Of a stretch of DNA of 64,000 nt, positions 8,770 to 18,109 are shown in pieces. Source of the DNA: Gemmatimonadota bacterium (GTDB taxonomy: Bacteria; Gemmatimonadota; Gemmatimonadetes; Gemmatimonadales; Gemmatimonadaceae); assembly GCA_026387935.1 (NCBI GenBank), contig JAPLKU010000001.1, positions 1 to 64,000 of the forward strand, given 5' to 3'. The translations under genes were made by a program, and so were the position numbers. Every line of letters begins with the position of its first letter. The stretch's first letter is position 1. The notes under the pieces are model-generated. The model made no database searches and was not told the origin of the DNA. It saw nothing but the letters and a program-made list of their open reading frames with translations.

Positions 8770-9677
8770 GGAACGCGAACGCTGCCGCGGATCGCGCTTG
8801 TTTGTCGAGCGCGCTGAGTCTTAGTTCCGCCACGGACCGTGATGTCGAGCGAGCCCGTTCCGGAAACCGTGAGCACGTCACCGGTAGTGGCGTCAAGCTC
8901 GTAGCGCATGGAATTGTCGCCGAGCCCTTCGACGCGAGTGCTGTCAGTTCCACGAACTGAGGTGCCACGCACTCGAAGCGTCCCGGTTCTGGACACAAGC
9001 AAGACACCGAGCGCATCGCGCCGCTCGAAGCCCAGTAGCTTAAACTGACGGCGGCTCAGGACCTCAAGAAGAACCCCATCTCGGCACACAACGAACGTTC
9101 CGGAGTCGGCCCACTCGCGTCCGACGACCAGGGATTGGGGTGGCCGAATTAACACATCCCGAAGGACGCCGAACGGAACCTGCGCTGGCGTTGTGCACGG
9201 ATCCGTTGCCGGTGGCTTACCGACTGGAGCGATCTGCATTCCCGTTGGCGGTTCGGCTGCGCTGAAGGCATACGGAAGGGCAAGTCCTGGCAGCACAACC
9301 GCACTGGTGCCCGGAGCGCTCAGCACCACGGTTCGGACCAGCCCAGCGACTCCACCCGATGCCACGTTTCGTACAGAGGCTTCCACCGCAACCGCCGTGG
9401 AGTCCGAGGCGGACTCGGTACCGTCACCATTCGAGACAACGCGGGCTCGTTGTTCGAGGCGGTATTCACGCGCAATGGCGCTCGGGCGTAGCGCCCAGGC
9501 GCGTGGCGTCTCCTCTGCCGCCGCCACGACAGGTCGAGGTGCGGAGATGACCTGTTCCGGGATACGGCCACGACAGGCCGCTGCGGCGGCGAGCACGACC
9601 AGCCACCGCAGTCGGAGGAGCGAGTTTCCCGGCCTGTAAGCCGGGTTCTGTCGAAGCGAAAAGCTTCGGATGATCAT
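8766..9677 (-). CDS. Predicted lipoprotein of unknown function, start inside rnpB
   Basis: The reading frame encodes a positively charged LRLRW stretch followed by LVVLAAAAAC, which looks like a lipoprotein signal with a lipobox Cys, then about 270 residues rich in Val, Thr, Ser and Gly typical of exported beta-rich proteins (for example VSGTGSLDITVRGG near the end). I do not recognise a domain. The only ATG giving a complete signal peptide (9677) lies within the 3' part of the RNase P RNA gene; a GTG at 9596 would leave almost no signal. The start is therefore uncertain. Confidence 0.6.
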   Translation of the reverse strand: MIIRSFSLRQNPAYRPGNSLLRLRWLVVLAAAAACRGRIPEQVISAPRPVVAAAEETPRAWALRPSAIAREYRLEQRARVVSNGDGTESASDSTAVAVEASVRNVASGGVAGLVRTVVLSAPGTSAVVLPGLALPYAFSAAEPPTGMQIAPVGKPPATDPCTTPAQVPFGVLRDVLIRPPQSLVVGREWADSGTFVVCRDGVLLEVLSRRQFKLLGFERRDALGVLLVSRTGTLRVRGTSVRGTDSTRVEGLGDNSMRYELDATTGDVLTVSGTGSLDITVRGGTKTQRARQTSAIRGSVRVP

Positions 9678-9994
9678 TTCTCTCGGAGCGTAGTCGCCCA
9701 CGCCCTCTAGCAGCCTACCCGCGGCGTCTTGTTCGAAGAGGACTGCTTCTCGCCGCTTATTCGGCCTTGCTCCGACTGGGGTTTGCCGTGCCATCCGTGT
9801 TACCACGGACGCGGTGGGCTCTTACCCCACCTTTTCACCCTTACCCACGCTTTCGCGGGGCGGTCTGTTCTCTGTGGCACTGTCCGTCACCGAGGTGCCC
9901 AGGCGTTACCTGGCAGTCTGTCCATGGAGCCCGGACTTTCCTCGTCACCAACCTTACGGTTTGGTGCCGCGATCATCCGGCCGGGAAACTCGCT
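9619..9994 (-). ncRNA. rnpB: RNase P RNA (class A)
   Basis: The minus strand carries the conserved RNase P core: GAGGAAAGTCCGGGCTCC (complement of about 9926-9943) in the 5' half, an ACAGAACCCGGCTTACAGG segment (complement of about 9634-9652) near the 3' end, and a GGTAAGGGTGAAA-like segment between. The two ends form a perfect 14-base-pair P1 helix (9621-9634 with 9979-9992), which sets the boundaries to within a few bases. The RNA is the catalytic part of the enzyme whose protein is encoded by rnpA at 5.4 kb. Confidence 0.95.
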
Positions 9995-10115
9995 TCCGAA
10001 ATCTACGCTCGTCCATCAGGTGACGGGTGATTCTGCGCAAGAAAGCCCGAGAGTGACGAAACAATGACCGGAAGAGCCAACGATCTCCGCGACACCCAAG
10101 CCACGGAGCCCGAGC

Positions 10116-10997
10116 GTGAAGGAAAACGAGGGAACGCCGCAGATCGCGCCAATTGTTACGGTACTTGAACCAGCGGATCGCGGCGCGGTCGATCGCGCCG
10201 GCATCGGCCTGTACCGCACGGTGCATCGCGATTCCATTGCGGAGGTGCTCAAGGATCTTCGGGTGCGCCGGCTCAGCGCAATCCTCCTCTCTGCTACACG
10301 GTGCAAGGCCGCGGACATTCCGAGAACCATGCGAGTGGTGCGCGAGTTCCCCCGCGTGCCGGCGATGGTGCTGCTTAGTAGCAACGGCGATCCGTCGGCA
10401 GCGGACATGCTTGCGCTCGGGAATTGTGGAGTCCGGCGAATCGTCGACGTGCGTAACCCCGGCGGCTGGACACAGTTGCGCGAGGCGTTACTCAAGAGCG
10501 CTTCGCACGAACGCGACACCAAGGCCGCGGAAGCGCTCGCAGCAGACTTGAGCGGTACGACGCCTGACTTCGTTCGATTCGTTGAGGCGCTGTTTGCGAA
10601 CTACACGGGCCTGCGAACCGTCGGGGCATTGGCGACCTCACTCGGCGTGCTACCGAGCACGATGATGAGCCGGTTCTATCGGGCGCACCTGCCACCGCCA
10701 AAGCGCTACTTGGCGTTCGCGGGGCTGGTTCGCGCCGCACGACTCTTTGAGAACACAGGACTCTCCGTCGCCGACGTCGCCAACCATCTCGACCACTCGT
10801 CACCGCAGAGCTTCGGTCGACACATCCTCTCCTATCTCGGCGTTTCCGCGGGAGAGTTCAGGAAGGTGTACGACGGGGCGCGGATGATGGCGAAATTTCG
10901 TGATGACCTGATCACGCCGTATCGTGATCGCCTGGCGACGATGTCACCGCTCGTGATGCAGACGCGTGGGGCAAAGGCCAAACGACAACTGCATTAG
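10116..10997 (+). CDS. AraC-type transcriptional regulator with receiver-like N-terminus
   Basis: The 293-residue protein has a C-terminal pair of helix-turn-helix motifs of AraC type: RTVGALATSLGVLPSTMMSRF and LSVADVANHLDHSSPQSFGRHI (residues about 165-260). The first 130 residues alternate hydrophobic strands and helices (PIVTVLEP, LSAILLSA, VPAMVLLSS) like a receiver fold, but I see no clear phosphoacceptor Asp in place. The start is a GTG with GGAG seven bases upstream. It is divergent from rnpB, and its stop overlaps the stop of pyrE by four bases. The target is unknown. Confidence 0.8.
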   Translation: MKENEGTPQIAPIVTVLEPADRGAVDRAGIGLYRTVHRDSIAEVLKDLRVRRLSAILLSATRCKAADIPRTMRVVREFPRVPAMVLLSSNGDPSAADMLALGNCGVRRIVDVRNPGGWTQLREALLKSASHERDTKAAEALAADLSGTTPDFVRFVEALFANYTGLRTVGALATSLGVLPSTMMSRFYRAHLPPPKRYLAFAGLVRAARLFENTGLSVADVANHLDHSSPQSFGRHILSYLGVSAGEFRKVYDGARMMAKFRDDLITPYRDRLATMSPLVMQTRGAKAKRQLH

Positions 10998-11548
10998 GGA
11001 ACGCGGGCGAGGATTTCCGAGGCCGTGGCCAGCGCGAGCACAGGTACGCCGGTTGCGGAAAGCGCCTCACGGCCTCCCTCCTCGCGATCAACGACTGCGA
11101 GAATGCCAATCACGGTACCACCGGCTTCGCGCACGGCAGCCACGGCGCGCAGCGCCGAGCCGCCTGTCGTGATCACGTCCTCGATGATGACAACCCGGTC
11201 GCCGGAGACAAACGGCCCTTCAATTAGTTTTCCGGTGCCGTGCGCCTTTGCTTCTTTGCGAACGGTAAAGGCGCGAATGGGCGCTCCGGTCTGTGCGCTC
11301 GCATACGCGATCGCATAGGAAACCGGATCAGCGCCAAGCGTCAGGCCGCCAACCGAATCCGGACTGAGTCCGGCGGTGCGAATCCGCTCGAGCGCAAGCG
11401 GTCCAACCGTTGCGAGCCCATCCGGGCTCATCGTGGTAAGCCGCGCATCGATGTAGACCGAAGACTGGCGACCCGAAGCCAGTGTGAAATTTCCACGACG
11501 TGTTGAGCGCGTGGCTAACAATGAGATCAAGCGATCATGAGGGGTCAC
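10994..11548 (-). CDS. pyrE: Orotate phosphoribosyltransferase
   Basis: PyrE makes OMP from orotate and PRPP in de novo UMP synthesis. The protein shows the family core: RRGNFTLASGRQSSVYIDAR, LTLGADPVSYAIAY, FTVRKEAKAHGTGKLIEG (the flexible catalytic loop) and the PRPP motif VVIIEDVITTGGSA. The GTG at 11546-11548 gives 184 residues and aligns with the family start (TPHDRLISLLATRS). Longer starts, including ATG 11617, would overlap the divergent histidine kinase gene. Seventy bases or so separate the two divergent starts. Confidence 0.93.
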   Translation of the reverse strand: MTPHDRLISLLATRSTRRGNFTLASGRQSSVYIDARLTTMSPDGLATVGPLALERIRTAGLSPDSVGGLTLGADPVSYAIAYASAQTGAPIRAFTVRKEAKAHGTGKLIEGPFVSGDRVVIIEDVITTGGSALRAVAAVREAGGTVIGILAVVDREEGGREALSATGVPVLALATASEILARVP

Positions 11549-11615
11549 GACACGGAGGTTACCGGGTGGTAGTTTTGGCGTCAATGCGAATCGCGGCACG
11601 TGTGATGCGGAAACC

Positions 11616-12641
11616 ATGACCTGGCGTCGCCGATTACGGCCGTCGACGATTGCGCTGGGCACAGCCTTCATCGGAATGTTCGTCGCGCTAGCGATTGGAG
11701 ATTCCGATGTGCGGGTCGCCGGGTCGTGGCCGATCCGAGTGGCCCTCTGGAGCACCGTGCTCGTCGCGGTGGTCGCGCTCGCGCTGGTCCTGGCGTACGA
11801 ACGGCAGCAGGCGCGCAGTATTGAAGAGCGCTCATTCGAACTCGAACAATTGTCGTCGGAACTCTACCGGGCCAACCGCGCCAAGGCGGAATTTCTCGCG
11901 AGCGTGTCACACGAACTACGCACACCGCTGTCCGCGATCGTCGGGTTTGTCGACCTTTTGCGAGACGGATCCTACGGCGAGCTGAACCCGCGCCAGCGAG
12001 GTCCAGTCGAACGAATTGAATCGTCGGCCAACCATCTTCGCGATCTCGTCGAGCAGGTGCTCGACCTGGCCAAGATGTCCGCTGGCCGAATCGAGGTGCA
12101 CACGGAGTCTGTGCGGCTGCGGCCTTTTGTCATTGATATTGTCTCCGAAATGGAGCCGCTCGCGACGGAGAAGCGGTTGGCGTTTTCTATCAGCGTCCCG
12201 ACGACACTGCCGCGAATAGTGACCGACCTGTCGCATTTGCGCCGCATCCTGGTGAACCTCATCGGGAATGCGATCAAGTTCACGCCGTCGGGGAGTATTG
12301 CGATCCGGGCAATTCAGGTGGGGGAGAATGAACCGGGAAGCGCGCTGGCATCAGCGGGACGCCGACCGCTCCTGGTGGCGCACGGGTCGTGGATTGCGCT
12401 GCAAGTCGCGGACACGGGGATTGGCATCGCTCCCGCAGACCAGGAGAGAATTTTCGAAGAGTTCGAACAGGTGAACCCCGGCCCTCGTGCCGATTCGGCT
12501 CGGCGTGGAACGGGCCTGGGGCTCTCAATCTCACGGCGCCTGGCACGGCTCGTGGACGGTGACATTTCGGTGGAGAGCTCGCCGGACGTGGGTTCGGTCT
12601 TTACCGTTTGGTTGCCGGCAGACGGAACCCAGCCGTCCTAG
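11616..12641 (+). CDS. Membrane sensor histidine kinase
   Basis: The 341-residue protein has two membrane segments near the N-terminus (IALGTAFIGMFVALAIG and VALWSTVLVAVVALALVLAY) with only a short loop between, then a helical linker, the dimerisation and phosphoacceptor box SVSHELRTPLSAIVGF (His near residue 100), the N box LVNLIGNAIKFTPSG, and the G boxes DTGIGI and GTGLGLSIS. It should autophosphorylate and pass the phosphate to a response regulator, but none is adjacent. The tiny periplasmic loop suggests sensing in the membrane or cytoplasm. It converges on the Ser/Thr kinase gene with shared stop bases CTAG. Confidence 0.92.
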   Translation: MTWRRRLRPSTIALGTAFIGMFVALAIGDSDVRVAGSWPIRVALWSTVLVAVVALALVLAYERQQARSIEERSFELEQLSSELYRANRAKAEFLASVSHELRTPLSAIVGFVDLLRDGSYGELNPRQRGPVERIESSANHLRDLVEQVLDLAKMSAGRIEVHTESVRLRPFVIDIVSEMEPLATEKRLAFSISVPTTLPRIVTDLSHLRRILVNLIGNAIKFTPSGSIAIRAIQVGENEPGSALASAGRRPLLVAHGSWIALQVADTGIGIAPADQERIFEEFEQVNPGPRADSARRGTGLGLSISRRLARLVDGDISVESSPDVGSVFTVWLPADGTQPS

Positions 12642-13555
12642 TTCTTTCCCTTGAAGAGGCCCTTCATGCGGGTCAAGAGGCCGGGGTTCTCACGTGACGG
12701 CTTGTCGTCGGCGGCGAGGACGGCGGCGAGTTCCTTTGCGAACTCAAGGACACTGGAGTAGCGCGCCTTGGGGTCCTTGGAGAGACCTCGCATAACCACA
12801 GCTTCCACTGAGTTGCCAAAGACCAGCCCCGGCCTGGCCTTGTTCAGCGCGATGGGCGGTTGTGACAACAGTTGAGTAAACATTTCTCGCGGTGACTTGG
12901 CCGCGTACGGCAACGTTCCGGCGAGCAGTAAATAGGCGATGCACGCCAGGCTGTACTGGTCGGCCGCGGGCGTCACGATTTCTCCGCTCAGGGATTCGGG
13001 GGCGACGTACATCAGCGTTCCGACAAAAAAACCGGCACGCGTCAGCCGTTCGTCCGGCGCGACGTCCGTCGCCGTGGCGATGCCGAAATCCAGGAGTTTG
13101 ATGTTTCTGGCCACCGGATCGTACATCAGGTTTTCCGGCTTGAGATCACGGTGCACGATCCCGTTGGCATGAGCGGCGTGCACGGCGTCTGCGATCTGGA
13201 TTACGATCGTGGAGACCTCTTCGCGCGGTAACGGCGCACTTTTTTTTGCGTATCCTTCCAGCAGTTCGCCTGCGGCCCACTCAATCGCGAGGTAGTGGAC
13301 ACCCTCGGGCGACTGGCCGAGCTCTATGGTTCGAACAACGTTCGGGTGCTGAACCCTGGTGCCGAAGGAGGCCTCGCGAAGAAACCGCGCGACCGCGGTT
13401 CGATCCTGTCGTAACTTGTCACGTAATACCTTGAGTGCAACGATCCCATGCGTCTCGTGGGTCGCCTTATAAACCGTTGCTGTACCGCCTTCGCCGACAC
13501 GCTTTTCAAGCGAGTAGCCGGCGATGATGGTTCCCGTGAGCGGATCTTGTGTCAC
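12638..13555 (-). CDS. Soluble Ser/Thr protein kinase
   Basis: The 305-residue protein is a complete Hanks-type kinase: glycine loop VGEGGTATVY, the Lys of VALKVL, catalytic loop HRDLKPEN (about residues 134-141), DFG in LLDFGIA, and the APE motif in YVAPESL. There is no transmembrane helix or PASTA domain, only a short basic C-terminal tail (LLTRMKGLFKGKN), so it is cytoplasmic or peripherally membrane-bound. The start is a GTG. It is divergent from the GWxTD lipoprotein gene with about 70 bases between, and this neighbourhood with a histidine kinase suggests a signalling cluster, though no partner is demonstrated. Confidence 0.93.
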   Translation of the reverse strand: MTQDPLTGTIIAGYSLEKRVGEGGTATVYKATHETHGIVALKVLRDKLRQDRTAVARFLREASFGTRVQHPNVVRTIELGQSPEGVHYLAIEWAAGELLEGYAKKSAPLPREEVSTIVIQIADAVHAAHANGIVHRDLKPENLMYDPVARNIKLLDFGIATATDVAPDERLTRAGFFVGTLMYVAPESLSGEIVTPAADQYSLACIAYLLLAGTLPYAAKSPREMFTQLLSQPPIALNKARPGLVFGNSVEAVVMRGLSKDPKARYSSVLEFAKELAAVLAADDKPSRENPGLLTRMKGLFKGKN

Positions 13556-13625
13556 GGGCCGAACCTAAGTCGCGGAACACGCCGGAGCAAGCGAACGGAT
13601 CAATCGAAAGAGGGTACGCAAGACA

Positions 13626-15056
13626 ATGGCCATCGAAACCGTGCAGTTCGAAAGACCCCGAGAGCCGAAATGGAACCGGCCCAGCGCGCTCCTCGTCTCC
13701 GGAGCCCTCGCGCTTGCCACGCTTGCCGCGCTCGCGTGTGGCGGCGGTACACGCACCGGGCAACCAGCCGGCCAGACTCCCGCGCCGGATCCCGGTCCGC
13801 GGAACGTGGCGGGTCCGCAATACGACGCCGTTGGCCTGTTTAGACGAATGGGGCTCCTCGCACGAGGCGCACCGATGCCCTTTGTCGGAAGTGTCTCATT
13901 TTTTGCCGCAGGGCTCCCTGATTCAACGCACGTATTGGTCGCGGTTTCAATCGCAAATAGCTCGCTCACCTTTGCCCGAGAAAACGATCGTTTCAAGGCC
14001 GGGTATTCGGTCACGATTACGCTCAGAAACGGGCCGCTCGTCATCAGAAACATCGAAGCCCACGAATCCGTGGTAGTCACGAGCTATAAGGAAACAACGC
14101 GTAGCGACGAAAGCCTTCTTTTCGAAGAAATCATTACCGTTCCCCCTGGTCGCTATGACTTCACCGTTGGCGTTCGCGACGATGGAAGCGCACGGACTAC
14201 TGAAGACGCCGTGGCACTACAAGTTCCAGCCGTGACCGTAACAGGGTTGTCTACGCCGGTGTCCTTTGCCCGGGCCGGCGTGCGGTCGTCGCTGGCGGTG
14301 CTCCCGCAGATGATTGTCAATCCAACGGCCAGTGCCACCTTTGGCCTGGATTCAGTCATTCCTTTTTTCATCGAGTCGTACGGACCGGCCGGCGCAGAGC
14401 GGACAGTGAGGTTCGACATTCGGGCGGAAAATGGCCGCACGATGTACCGCGACAGCGCGTCATTATCGCGGCGCGGCGCGCTTTATGCGGGGACGGTGAA
14501 CGTACCGATCAACCGGGTCGGAATCGGGGGAATGAATTTTGTCGCCTGGCTCAACGCTGGGACCGACACCGTCAGAACGTCGTTTTTCGTCGGGTTTGGC
14601 GGAGACCTGCCACTGGCCTCGTTCGACGAGATGCTGAATTACCTGAAATGGTTTGCCCCACCGTTCCGCCTCCAGACGCTTCGGGATACGGCGCCGGAGT
14701 TTCGTCCCGCCGCATGGACGGCCTTTGTTCGCGACTACGCCAACACCGACGGTACCGGCGACGCCTTGCGCGAATATTTCAGCCGGATGTTCGATGCCAA
14801 CACACGGTTCCGTGAAGAAACGCTTCCCGGCTGGATGACGGATCGTGGACGCGTATTGCTCGGACTCGGCCGCCCAGACCAGATCTACGAACAGATTGGG
14901 CGTAGTATGTCGCAGCAGGGGCGCACACAGATCTGGGAGTATCGAGGCCAGGGGATTTCCCTCACGTTCTATGACCAAAACGGCTTTGGTCGTTGGCGCC
15001 TGACGAACACGGGTGAAAACGAATTCCTGACCGCTTGGCGTCGACGCGTGCGATAA
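13626..15056 (+). CDS. GWxTD-domain lipoprotein
   Basis: The 476-residue protein starts with a basic segment, a hydrophobic stretch (LLVSGALALATLAALAC) and a lipobox Cys, followed by a Gly/Pro/Thr-rich linker. The C-terminal domain contains GWMTDRGRVLLGLGRPDQI (about residues 402-420), which is the GWxTD signature seen in many Gemmatimonadota and Acidobacteriota surface lipoproteins. The central part looks like beta-sandwich material. The biochemical role of the family is unknown. It lies ten bases upstream of polA, so the two are probably co-transcribed, although no functional link is obvious. Confidence 0.85.
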   Translation: MAIETVQFERPREPKWNRPSALLVSGALALATLAALACGGGTRTGQPAGQTPAPDPGPRNVAGPQYDAVGLFRRMGLLARGAPMPFVGSVSFFAAGLPDSTHVLVAVSIANSSLTFARENDRFKAGYSVTITLRNGPLVIRNIEAHESVVVTSYKETTRSDESLLFEEIITVPPGRYDFTVGVRDDGSARTTEDAVALQVPAVTVTGLSTPVSFARAGVRSSLAVLPQMIVNPTASATFGLDSVIPFFIESYGPAGAERTVRFDIRAENGRTMYRDSASLSRRGALYAGTVNVPINRVGIGGMNFVAWLNAGTDTVRTSFFVGFGGDLPLASFDEMLNYLKWFAPPFRLQTLRDTAPEFRPAAWTAFVRDYANTDGTGDALREYFSRMFDANTRFREETLPGWMTDRGRVLLGLGRPDQIYEQIGRSMSQQGRTQIWEYRGQGISLTFYDQNGFGRWRLTNTGENEFLTAWRRRVR

Positions 15057-15066
15057 TTCGCCTGGC

Positions 15067-17916
15067 ATGGACAACCAGAAACCCCGCAGGCTCTTTCTCG
15101 TCGATGGCTACGCGCTGATCTATCGAGCGTTCTTTGCGCTCGGCGACCAGCAGCTGATCAGCAGTAAGGGAGAAAACACCGCCATCGCTCGCGGGGCGCT
15201 CGATTTTTTGCGCCGCCTGCTCGAGCGTCACCATCCCGACTATCTCGGATGGGTGCATGATGCCGGGCTGTCGTTCCGCCACGAGCGCTATCCCGCGTAC
15301 AAGGCCACCCGCGAACGACTTGACCCCGAGCAGCAGGCCGATTTCGATACTGGCATCGAGCGGACCTGTGAGATTCTCTCGGCCTATAAGGTTCCGATTC
15401 TCAAGCTCGAGGGCTTTGAGGCAGACGACGTCATTGGCACATTGACGGTGAAGGCCGGTGCGGCTGGAGTCGAGACGGTCATCGTTTCCGGTGACAAGGA
15501 TTTCGTTCAGCTCATCGGGCCCAACGTCAGAATTCTGAACCCCTGGCATGGCCGCCCGGGGCGGACCACGGAAAAGTGGTACGACGAAGCAAATGCCGTC
15601 GAGCGACTCGGCGTTCCCCCCGAGCGCGTGATTGACTACCTCGCGTTGCTCGGCGACGCGTCAGACAACGTGCCCGGGGTGAAAGGAGTCGGAGAAAAAA
15701 CCGCACACGCGCTCATCGAGAAATGGGGCCCGCTCGAAACGATCCTTGCGAACATCGCCAGTGTTGAGCCGACGCGTGCAAGGACGGCCTTGACCGAGCA
15801 TGGCGCGCTTGGCGTGTTATCGAAAGAGCTGGTGACGATACGAACCGACTTGCCGATGGAGCTCGATCTGGGCGCGCTGGCGGTTCAAGAACCGGAGTGG
15901 TCGCGCCTTCGCGACCTGTTCATCGCCCTCGAGTTTCGCACCCACGCCCACGAGGCTGCCGCTCGTGCGGGAGGGCCGCCGGCAGCTTCCGGTGGAGGCG
16001 AGGAGCGGCCTCCGACCCCACCAACGCAGTACGAAACGATCGACACGCTCGCTGGCGTCAAGCGCATCGTCGCGTTGGCGCGCAAGGCAAAAAGTATGGC
16101 GTTCGATACCGAGACAAGGCTTGAGGTCGGAGCGCCGGATGTAATCAGCGCGATGCGGTCTCGACTCGTCGGACTTTCAATGGCGACTGGTCCCGGCGAG
16201 AGTTTCTATCTCCCCTTCAGGCACCGGACGCCAGGACAGGAACAAGCCGGGTTCGACATGGATGTCGGTGGAACTGGGGCGTCCGGCGTTGAGGCCGCCG
16301 TCAAAAACCTCCCCGAGATACTGGGTGACGAACTGCAGTCGCTCCGCGAACTGCTCGCCGACCCGGCAATCCGGAAGACCGGCCACAACGTCAAATACGA
16401 CTTGCAGGTACTACGGACCGAGGGCATCGAAGTTGGCGGCGTCGACTTCGATTCTATGCTGGCCAGCTATCTCCTCGATCCAGGGCGTCGTTCTCACGCC
16501 ATTGATGCGCTGTCACTCGAAATCCTGCAGCGAGCCATGACGTCGTACGACGAAGTGGCGGGCAAAGGGAAGCAACAGGTGTCGTTCGATCGCGTCGCGA
16601 TTGACGCCGCCCGCGACTACTCGGCCGCGGACTCGGACATTGCACTGCAACTGCGCGCCGCACTCGAGCCGCGACTCAACGATGTTGGAGCAACCGCGCT
16701 CCTTCGAGACGTGGAACTGCCCCTCGTACACGTGCTGATGGATATGGAGCGCACGGGAATCACCATCGACGTCGCCTGGTTCCACTCGCTGAAAACCAGA
16801 TTCGCAAAGGAGCGAGGCGTTGTGGAAGAGGCGATCTACGAAACGGCAGGTGAACGCTTCAACGTGAATTCCAACCGGCAACTTGCGACGATCCTGTTCG
16901 AAAAAATGCAGCTACCGGTGCGGAAGAAGACGTCAACGGGACCAAGTACTGACGCCTCGGTCTTGCAACAGCTTGCTGACGAGGGCCACCAGCTTCCGTC
17001 CTTGATCATGGAGTACCGAGAACTCGCCAAACTGGAGAGCACATACCTCGACACCCTTCCGGCCTTGGTCAATCCGGCGACTGGGCGCCTGCACACGTCG
17101 TACAACCAGGCGGTTGCGGCCACGGGACGGCTGGCATCGAGCGATCCGAATCTTCAGAACATTCCCATTCGGCGAGAGCTTGGGAAGGCGATTCGTCGCG
17201 GGTTTGTACCGCGCAGGGGCTGGAAACTCCTGGCGGCGGACTATTCACAGATCGAGCTTCGACTGCTGGCCCACCTGTCGGGCGACCCGGCTTTCGTCGA
17301 GGCCTTTCTTGCAGGCGGAGACATTCACCGACAAACCGCGGCGATCATTTTTGGCGTTGCACTCCCCGACGTCACCAACGAAATGCGCGCTCGGGCAAAG
17401 ACAATCAACTTCGCCACGATTTACGGCCAGGGCGCCCACGCATTGTCCCGGCAGCTCAAGATCGAGCACGCCGAGGCCAAGACCTTTATCGAAACGTATT
17501 TCACGCGATTTGCCGGCGTGCGAGCATTTCTTGATTCAACCGTCGCGACCGCGCGCGAACGGGGGTTTGTCGAAACGATTCTCGGCCGTCGGCGCTACAT
17601 CCCGGAGTTAGCGGATCGGAATTTTAATATTCGCGCATTCGGCGAGCGAACGGCGCAGAACTCACCGATCCAGGGATCGGCGGCAGACCTGATTAAGGTT
17701 GCGATGATCCGGGTGTACGACGAAATGAAGAAAGGCCTCATGCAGAGCAAGATGCTTCTTCAGGTGCACGACGAACTGGTGTTCGAAGCACCGCCAGAGG
17801 AGCTCTCGAGCCTCCGCACGCTCGTTGAGCGCGAAATGACGACGGCCGTTGCACTGAAGGTTCCGCTGGTTGTGGACTTCGGCGAAGGAGATAATTGGTT
17901 GGACGCCAAGGGCTAA
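15067..17916 (+). CDS. polA: DNA polymerase I
   Basis: PolA fills gaps and removes RNA primers. The 949-residue protein has all three domains: a 5'-3' exonuclease/flap domain (LFLVDGYALIYRAFFA, GFEADDVIGTL, VSGDKDFVQL), a 3'-5' exonuclease with FDTETRL (about residue 345), GHNVKYDLQ and YSAADSD, so proofreading residues are kept, and a polymerase domain with motif A DYSQIELRLLAHLS (about 725), motif B RARAKTINFATIYGQG and motif C QVHDELVFE (about 900). Length is normal. Confidence 0.97.
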   Translation: MDNQKPRRLFLVDGYALIYRAFFALGDQQLISSKGENTAIARGALDFLRRLLERHHPDYLGWVHDAGLSFRHERYPAYKATRERLDPEQQADFDTGIERTCEILSAYKVPILKLEGFEADDVIGTLTVKAGAAGVETVIVSGDKDFVQLIGPNVRILNPWHGRPGRTTEKWYDEANAVERLGVPPERVIDYLALLGDASDNVPGVKGVGEKTAHALIEKWGPLETILANIASVEPTRARTALTEHGALGVLSKELVTIRTDLPMELDLGALAVQEPEWSRLRDLFIALEFRTHAHEAAARAGGPPAASGGGEERPPTPPTQYETIDTLAGVKRIVALARKAKSMAFDTETRLEVGAPDVISAMRSRLVGLSMATGPGESFYLPFRHRTPGQEQAGFDMDVGGTGASGVEAAVKNLPEILGDELQSLRELLADPAIRKTGHNVKYDLQVLRTEGIEVGGVDFDSMLASYLLDPGRRSHAIDALSLEILQRAMTSYDEVAGKGKQQVSFDRVAIDAARDYSAADSDIALQLRAALEPRLNDVGATALLRDVELPLVHVLMDMERTGITIDVAWFHSLKTRFAKERGVVEEAIYETAGERFNVNSNRQLATILFEKMQLPVRKKTSTGPSTDASVLQQLADEGHQLPSLIMEYRELAKLESTYLDTLPALVNPATGRLHTSYNQAVAATGRLASSDPNLQNIPIRRELGKAIRRGFVPRRGWKLLAADYSQIELRLLAHLSGDPAFVEAFLAGGDIHRQTAAIIFGVALPDVTNEMRARAKTINFATIYGQGAHALSRQLKIEHAEAKTFIETYFTRFAGVRAFLDSTVATARERGFVETILGRRRYIPELADRNFNIRAFGERTAQNSPIQGSAADLIKVAMIRVYDEMKKGLMQSKMLLQVHDELVFEAPPEELSSLRTLVEREMTTAVALKVPLVVDFGEGDNWLDAKG

Positions 17917-18109
17917 AGGGCTGTCGGGCGACCTTGCACCCTGCGTCAACTTGCTGCGAAACGAGGGTCCGTGTTGATCGGAAGGAGATCACCCCTGTTG
18001 CGAAAGTCTATGAAACACATAGGTTTGCGTTAGAGTTCCCCGACGGCCTCGCGATTGCCAGCTAATGGGCACGGAACGGTGTGGGCCGCTTTGGCGACGG
18101 AGAGTTTAA
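17917..18109. other. polA-pilin intergenic region with a weak hairpin
   Basis: The 193-base gap has no ORF of note. An imperfect hairpin at about 18000-18029 (core CTATG and CATAG around AAACA) might slow transcription after polA, but there is no T-tract. GGAG at 18099-18102 is the ribosome-binding site of the pilin-like gene. Confidence 0.3.

Noticed and set aside
17917-18109. Cyclic-di-GMP (GEMM) riboswitch before the pilin-like gene
   Set aside because: The conserved GCAAAGC and flanking helices could not be found; only a weak hairpin is present.
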